Shown here: positions 46,501-52,413 of the stretch, one piece after another
How positions within the stretch are numbered: position 1 is the stretch's first letter
Layout of the letters: each line of letters opens with the position of its first letter
Source: Chromera velia
Taxonomy: Eukaryota; Sar; Chromeraceae
Length of the DNA: 52,413 nucleotides
Assembly (NCBI GenBank): GCA_018398765.1
Contig: JAHBMJ010005788.1
Span: 1 to 52,413 of the forward strand
Reading direction: 5' to 3'
The notes under the pieces: generated by a model
Databases searched by the model: none
What the model was told of the DNA's origin: nothing
The model's input: the letters and a program-made list of their open reading frames with translations, nothing else
Program-made: the position numbers and the translations under genes

Positions 46501-49500
46501 TACCTTTGAACCTCTCTGACTGAAAAACACGTTTCTCAAAGAGTCTGGATGAGCAGTATTTCAAGGGACAACGAGAGCGAGGTGATAAATCATCACACAC
46601 AGCACAACCAAGCAAAAAGAACGACACACCCAGACACCGACTCCCTATCGATCCAGCGACGCACCCTAACAACAACCGGTGAGGTCTGAAGATGAGGAGC
46701 TGCAAAAGCTTCCTCCTCCCCTGTGGCTGGTTCCTGGAAAGGATAGGAAGCGCTCTGAATCGACCCCTCACTTCCTCTCCCCCTCATTTCCCTTTCTCCT
46801 CTCCCTGGATGAAATGATGGAGTGGGAGCCTCTCCCTGCGCCTGACTCAAAGGAGAAGTCTGCATCCCCACACTCTCTCTCCTAGCTCCTGGAGGAAGAG
46901 GAGGTCGGGACCGGACTTGGGTTTCTGCTTCCTTTCCTGGTCCCTCCTCTTTGACCTCAGCAGCAGCTACAGTTCTCTCAACAGTACTTGAGAGGGGCCC
47001 TCTCGGTGTGCACTGAGTTGCACTGTCTCTTCTTGAGTCGCCTCTTTCTTTTTCTGTATCAGCTTTGTCTTCGCGTCTTCCCTCTTCAAGAGAAAGAAAC
47101 GAACCCTGCGCATCTCGAAGTCGAGGAAAGGGCGGCAGGATTTCCACAATGTCCGCCAGGCCCTCCTCCTTCTCCTTCTCTTTCCCGCTCTCTTTTGCAT
47201 CCTTCTCTTGCTGCCAGGCTGCCAGAGCGGTGCCTGCACGCAGAAGCTCTCCCGCCAGTTGACCCACCCACTCCCGGAATCTCTGAGGGGAACTCGGAGG
47301 AGGGGGCTGCAGGTGGAGATCCAGACTTGGAAGGCTATTCTGCAAACACAAAAACAAAAGCACAAGAAAGAAAACAAATTCAAGATTGATGGGGCATCTG
47401 TGAATAGAGGAAGGAAGTCACCAGTCTTTGGTTGCGATGCACGAGGGTAGCGAGGGTCACCGCCCCCGCCCCGGCCAGAGTGGAAACAGGTGGGTGTGCA
47501 ATTCACAAAATCATAGGACGAGCGAAGTCGAGGATCGAAAGAAAAAAGAGAATACGGAAAACAGAAAAGCAAATAGAGCAGTGGACTGATAGAAGGAAAA
47601 GACTGGACAAAACTGCGTAAGTGCCACTTTTTCGCTTCTGTTTCTTCTGACCTGAGTTGCCTCAACCCTGGGGGGTTCCATTGTCGGGTTGAATGTTGCT
47701 GTCATGCCGTCAGGTGCTACCGATAGTTCTCTCTCCCTCTTGACTTCTCCTTCCTTTTGTCCCAAATAACCCACAGGGATCTGAGAGAGACGGCGGGAGG
47801 GACTCCGAGGGAGGGCAGAGATGCTCATTCGGGTCGCACCGTGACGACAGATGATCATCTGTTCATGAGGAAATTCCTCTATGGGTTCGGTTACTGTTCC
47901 TGTTAGTGATGTTTTCTTGGTTTTCGGGAAAGAACTTAAACCGGATTCCCGTCTGCTGGCAGCCTCCCCGTCCGACACTGGAAGCTCTTCCAAGGTCTCG
48001 ACTGCAGGAGGGGGGACATCAGAGCGCATCCCGACCGAAACTTGAGAGAGTCGTCTGGAGGGACTCCGTAGAAGAGAACGTTTAGGGCTTCCAGAACACC
48101 TCTCGCAAACAGCCCCTCCTCCTTCTCCCTCCTCTTTTTCCTCAATGCTGGCGATCCTCTCTTCCATCTTCTGCTGTTCTCTCTTCTGGACGACTGCCGC
48201 CTTCTCTGGTTCTGCATTAAATATTGGGGCCTCTTTCGCGACACGGGGGGGAACTTGGGCCTGTGGGAGTGGATACGTCGACTGCGCGTGCCCCCCTCCA
48301 ATTTTATTCATTGCCTCTCTTTCGTCTTTCCCGATCCCCCGTGGTTCTTGATCGGGTCTCTGCATGGGCCTCTGGGTGCTTGGGTGTCCTTTGTTGGGGT
48401 CCCCCCTCTGTGTGTGACGCATGCGCAGGGGGGAGTCAGAGGGAGAGGGGGGGGGCGAGTAGATATCCGGAGGTCTTAGGGCAGTCTGGTATCGCATGTC
48501 GAGTGGGACCCCACCCACACCCCTGTAAGCACATCGACAGCCGGAACACTGCTGCTGCCCTGATGCAGTCAGGGGTGCTGAGGACTCTCCTGTTTTCTTT
48601 GGAGGGGACAAAATGGACGCTTCTCGAATTGCTAAGGGGCGGGGGTGTGGTACGGGGGGGGAAGGGGGGCGCCTGGGTGTTAGGAATTCTGAGGGCACTG
48701 GAATGTGGGGGGACAGTCCGGCTTGGGTACTGAAGCGGCGAGCGTCTGTGGTTTGATTGGGAATGTTGTGGTGATGCCTGTCGGGAGACGGGGGGGGGGA
48801 TCCGAGTGAGGACAAATCTCTGCAGAGATCTGCGGATTGAGTCACTCGGCGGTGTCTCTGTGAGAGCCTCTCTTGCTCTCGTGTCTTTTGAATTTGTGTG
48901 TCGATATCTCGCATGCCGTCTGCTTGTGTGACCGTTGACTGCAGATTTTCCGAAGGGAAATTTGCGTATTTTCTGTGCTCAGGTGAGAAATTGAACTGTC
49001 CACCCTGTAGGGCACACTGTGTGTTGAGGGAACTCGGTGGGTTGCGGGAAGAGTTCAAGAGGAGACCCTGTGGAGGAGGGTTGTTGTCCTTGTGCTGATG
49101 CAGAAGATGATTTGCAGGTTGAAGAAGAAGATCTCCCCTCCTTTTCTCTCTCTCTGGGGAAGTCCCGGGAGATTCGCTGTAGGACAGTATGGGGGGAGGG
49201 GAGAAAGGAAGAGGAGATCTCATCCTCATCCGCCCTCTTTGATTAGAGTGTCGAGTCATTGAGAAGTTCACGTGGTCAGTTGGGTCTTGAGGGACTTGAT
49301 GAGAGGTTTGCGGGAAGAGACGGCAGGGGGACGATGTATTCGGATCCTCTTCCTCTTCCCAGACTTCTGCAGGGGTGGGGCGGTGGAGATCTGCTGGAAC
49401 GGGTCCCTCTAAAGTGTTTGGGGCAGGTATGCGAGATGGGACGTCCGTTTGTGGAATTTGGGAGCCGATCGAGTTGGCCCACTCTCCATGCAGCAGGTCC

Positions 49501-50803
49501 TTTTTATATTTTTTTTCTGAAGACTCATTCGTCATCGCAAGTGCTGCAGAAGGCAGCGATGATTTGTCCTTTGTGCGCTTGACGGTGTGAAGATCACTTT
49601 TCAGTTCGGGCGGACCGACAGAGAGCCTCGGGGCGTGTGGCATTCTGTACGCTTTCGGATATTCGTCTCTTCGATTCCCTTTGGAGGAGGGGGCAGGTGC
49701 CATGTGGAAAGGGGGTGAGGGGAAGGGGGNNNNNNNNNNNNNNNNNNNNNNNNNNNNNNNNNNNNNNNNNNNNNNNNNNNNNNNNNNNNNNNNNNNNNNN
49801 NNNNNNNNNNNNNNNNNNNNNNNNNNNNNNNNNNNNNNNNNNNNNNNNNNNNNNNNNNNNNNNNNNNNNNNNNNNNNNNNNNNNNNNNNNNNNNNNNNNN
49901 NNNNNNNNNNNNNGGGGGGGGGGGAAGGGGGACAGGAGGGTCTTTCCGGGACCAGATATGAGTTTCCTTTTGCTGTCCTCTCTTTTGATCTGGATGGATT
50001 TCGTGGAGGGGAGAGGGACACCAGGGGAGGGGCTCCCTTCTCTGTGGAGGGAGGAGGGGGGGGAAGGAATCTGTCGGCTTGGGAGGAAAAGGGAGAGGAG
50101 GGGGGCGGGGAGGGGGTCCATCCGGTGGTACGTGGAGGGGGGCGGCGGGGCTGGTGACTGCCGAGATACCTCCGCCTGCCTGGCATGTCCAGTTCTGCAT
50201 CGACAGTTCTCCAGGTACGGGGGTAAGAGGGAGGGGCGACCATACGCGAATGCGCAGAGGCACTGTAGGCAGAGCTCACAGCACGTCGGGAGGTCCTGCA
50301 GATGTGCACAATTTGCAGATCACATTCAAACTTCAATTTATGCAGAAGAGGCCAGCAAGCAGCTAGATACCTGGCACACGATCAGTCTGGTCGTACCTAC
50401 ACTTTGCCTTTTTGTTCCTGACAGAGCTTCGCATGCTTATTCCTGGGCGCCTCAGAGCAGCTGGGCTCGAAATGATATCCATGCCATAACAAGAAAAGCG
50501 ACCTTGCTGGAAAGAGATGAAAAGGCGCATGAAGCTATCAGACATTCATTGATCATGGGCGAGATACGAATATACTGGATCGATGCAGAACCACAGAGAC
50601 ATGCACTAAAGAACTACGGTTCGTTCAGAGAAATCCGAAGACACCGACCTGCCAAGACTTTGGCCGCGTCCCTGTCTGTGGTGATGCGGATGGGAATGTT
50701 TGCTTGAGGGCTCTCTGGAGAGAAAAGAGCCCCGAAATCTTCGTGACAGAACATCGTCGATGGCAGCTAAGGTCGTTTCGATGGTTTCGGTGTGATCCAA
50801 CAT
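43522..50803 (-). CDS. Large Pro/Ser/Arg-rich disordered protein, about 1953 residues
   Basis: Five exons, 50803-50649, 50295-47652, 47339-46665, 46233-45691 and 45366-43522, total 5862 nt in frame if the 184-N gap has its stated length. Donors are GTCGGT, GTCAGA, GTGCGT and GTCAGT. The N-terminus (HTETIETTLAAIDDVLSRRF) may be helical. Most of the rest is low complexity: poly-Pro, Arg/Ser and Gln-rich stretches. The motif SPSRRLSQ[VI][SP]VG occurs twice about 70 residues apart, and RRESVGMQTSP in exon 3 resembles it; such R-R-x-S sites suit basophilic kinases. A CSGCRCAYRG cluster is the only Cys-rich spot. The last 600 residues are Pro/Gly/His-rich with PPGxRPP repeats. No enzyme domain was found; a scaffold or RNA-associated protein is possible but unproven. 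Confidence 0.6.
49730..49913. other. Assembly gap (184 N) inside an exon
   Basis: The gap is bounded by poly-G on both sides (poly-Pro on the coding strand), so it is probably a collapsed or unsequenced GC-rich proline repeat. Both flanks are open in the same frame at the stated length. Confidence 0.98.
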
Positions 50804-51099
50804 CCTCCTAGCTGGATCTCCCTCTCACACAAATCCTTTCAATCAATTGATCACAAACCTGCAGGGAAGACTGAAACCTTTTCTTGGTTCTTGCATTCAA
50901 GCTGTTGCCCTTCACGTTGGAGAGGGAAGCCTTACAGCAAGGGAGAAAGTTGAACAAAAGGAGATTCGGAACGGAGACTTTCGATGATCGAGAATTGTCG
51001 TGTTTCCGTTCGAATCTTCTGGCTGCAGCCATCAGTAGGACTCAAAAAGGGCTGTGTGGCTGCAACTCTGCCAGACCTAGACACGGACGATTGAAACGG

Positions 51100-51780
51100 T
51101 TCTCCAGGTTGTCTTGATCGATTGAACGAGGGTCGAATCTGCATGGGCCGGACCATGCATGCATGCATGGATTTGAAAATTCCACAAAAAGAGTCACACT
51201 TCTCCAAAGGTGAGTCTCTTGACTCTGCGTGTGCGCGGTACCGCTGGTTCGTATATATATGGCAACTGTAGGGAAAACGGGATGCGTTTTGATCAATTTT
51301 TTAGCTTGGGCCTCTATACCGCAGCCATCCGCAGCCTGAAAGCTGCATGAGCTGCCCTCTGCGGCACGGGGTCAATACTTTCGCTCGCGCCGTGCGCAAA
51401 GGCCGCGCGCGGCACTTTGAAAAAGTCACCTGCGCTTGCCGCGGCCGCCGCCCGGTAGACGGATAATAGACGGTCTGCAGATGTCTGTAAGACACTGTCA
51501 GTCCTGCTCTGTGAGTGAAGATGGCCTTCTATACAGTCTGGATCAAATTGGATTCGCAATTGCGGCTTCATGGTTCTTATTTTCCTGCTGCGTCAAGGGG
51601 GTGCACTCACTCACGCTTCTGCACATGCCATGCAGTCCCAGTCTGATCGTCTCTCCCGTGTCCAGACTGATACCGAATCCCTCTCGGTAGCGATGAAGGC
51701 CTCATGTGCCCTTGTGTGCGGAGTTTTGCTGGCTTAAGGCCATTCAGATTTGTGTCTGTTCAGGTGAACACAAACTGAGG
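51100..51780. promoter_or_regulatory. Divergent promoter region with TGCATGCA
   Basis: TGCATGCA occurs in an overlapping series at 51156-51167, about 355 bases upstream of the Pro-rich gene (50803, minus) and 615 upstream of the methyltransferase start (51781, plus). A TATATATAT run is at 51253-51261, followed by a GC-rich stretch to 51460. No gene is supported in the rest. Confidence 0.38.
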
Positions 51781-52396
51781 ATGCTTCGCCCAAGACGTCT
51801 ATCTCGTGTTCCTCCTTCATTCTCCGTCTCTGTCTCCCAGAGGCCTTTTTTCGTCAGACAGTCCGTTCGTTTTTTTGGAGGCATGAAGGTGCACAGCTCC
51901 CACACGGCGGCTTGGGTTAACAGGCACATCCAGGATGAGTACGTGAAGAGGGCACAGCAGGTGAGGGCTCGCGTAGAACTTCAGGCAAAGAGCGGGGTCT
52001 AATATCTTGCCGTCTCTCGTATTTTGCCGTCTCCGTTCAGGAGTGCCGTCTCGTTTCGTCTCCTCTGAGAATGCTCGCCCCTCTGTCAATTCTGAGGAGA
52101 GAGTAAAAAGGAAGTATGGTGTTCGGTGGCCCATTTGTTGTTTCCTGTCTCAACGACACACATCCTGCCACTTTGCAATGTGCGCATGCATGTGTCTCTT
52201 TGCCTGCCACAAACCCTTGATTGAGACAGACCACAGTGGACCTACTAAGGCCTCTGCCGCCGTGTGTGTGTACCTGCAGGACCAATACAGGTCTAGGTCT
52301 GCGTACAAGATCATGCAGATGGACGACAGGTACACCGTCTTTCGGAAAAACCAAGTGGTGGTCGACCTCGGATGCTATCCGGGGGGGTTCTCGCAG
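51781..52396 (+). CDS. FtsJ/RlmE-type (MRM2-like) rRNA 2'-O-methyltransferase, 3' end outside window
   Basis: Two exons are visible: 51781-51960 and 52280-52396, both phase 0 with GTGAGG and GTGAGT donors and a CTGCAG acceptor (99 residues so far). The N-terminus is Arg/Ser-rich with no acidic residue for more than 30 positions, as expected for a mitochondrial or plastid presequence. Then come AAWVNRHIQDEYVKRAQ, YRSRSAYKIMQMD and VVVDLGCYPGGFSQ. These match the opening of RlmE/FtsJ/MRM2 enzymes, where the last motif is the S-adenosylmethionine-binding loop (usually DLGAAPGGWSQ). The family methylates the ribose of a uridine in the large-subunit rRNA A-loop. The C-terminal catalytic Lys and Glu lie beyond the window. 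An upstream in-frame extension to 51706 exists, but the ATG at 51781 gives the better presequence. Confidence 0.8.
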
Positions 52397-52413
52397 GTGA
52401 GTGAGTGGGCATC

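Noticed and set aside
49594-50121. Two other open minus-strand frames through the N gap
   Set aside because: Pro-rich GC sequence is open in all frames; only the 881-codon frame continues on both sides and links in phase with upstream and downstream exons.

Overview
The window looks like nuclear DNA of an intron-rich alveolate, most likely a chromerid such as Chromera; this rests on style and is not proven. Supporting signs are phase-consistent multi-exon genes with GT..TGCAG introns of about 50-700 nt, many 5' splice sites reading GTCAGT, TGCATGCA palindromes in promoter regions (a known ApiAP2-type motif in apicomplexans), long simple-sequence tracts inside introns, and no bacterial operon features. 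No rRNA, tRNA or CRISPR array was seen. Gene models were built by hand from reading frames, splice sites and phase. Layout: (1) 1-480 repeats and intron sequence. (2) A band 7/SPFH-like gene on the minus strand (1940 to beyond base 1) is divergent from a mitochondrial-carrier-like gene (2554-4665, plus). (3) 4.7-7.6 kb is a convergent intergenic region. (4) Two unrecognised minus-strand genes follow: a ~1.9k-residue protein (16386 to 7960) and a 434-residue protein made of exon-encoded Cys-Arg-Asp-Phe-Leu modules (18963 to 16814). (5) 19.2-26.4 kb is an AT-rich island with decayed coding fragments, including a protein-kinase relic and duplicated exons with in-frame stops. (6) The main feature is a 15-exon minus-strand gene (38990 to 26421). 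Its open 2538-codon model encodes a secreted GDA1/CD39 (NTPDase/apyrase) domain, two blocks of charged tandem repeats, and a C-terminal region resembling family-25 glycosyltransferases. (7) A small secreted-protein gene (40066-41125, plus) is divergent from it. (8) 41.1-43.5 kb is AT-rich with no gene. (9) A ~1953-residue Pro/Ser-rich disordered protein (50803 to 43522, minus; one 184-N gap inside an exon) is divergent from a FtsJ/RlmE-type (MRM2-like) rRNA 2'-O-methyltransferase gene (51781 onward, plus; truncated by the window end). How the genes fit together: three divergent pairs each share an intergenic region holding TGCATGCA. The apyrase fusion and the small protein next to it both start with secretion signals. 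The carrier, the MRM2-like enzyme and perhaps the band 7 protein point to organelles. No single pathway links the genes.
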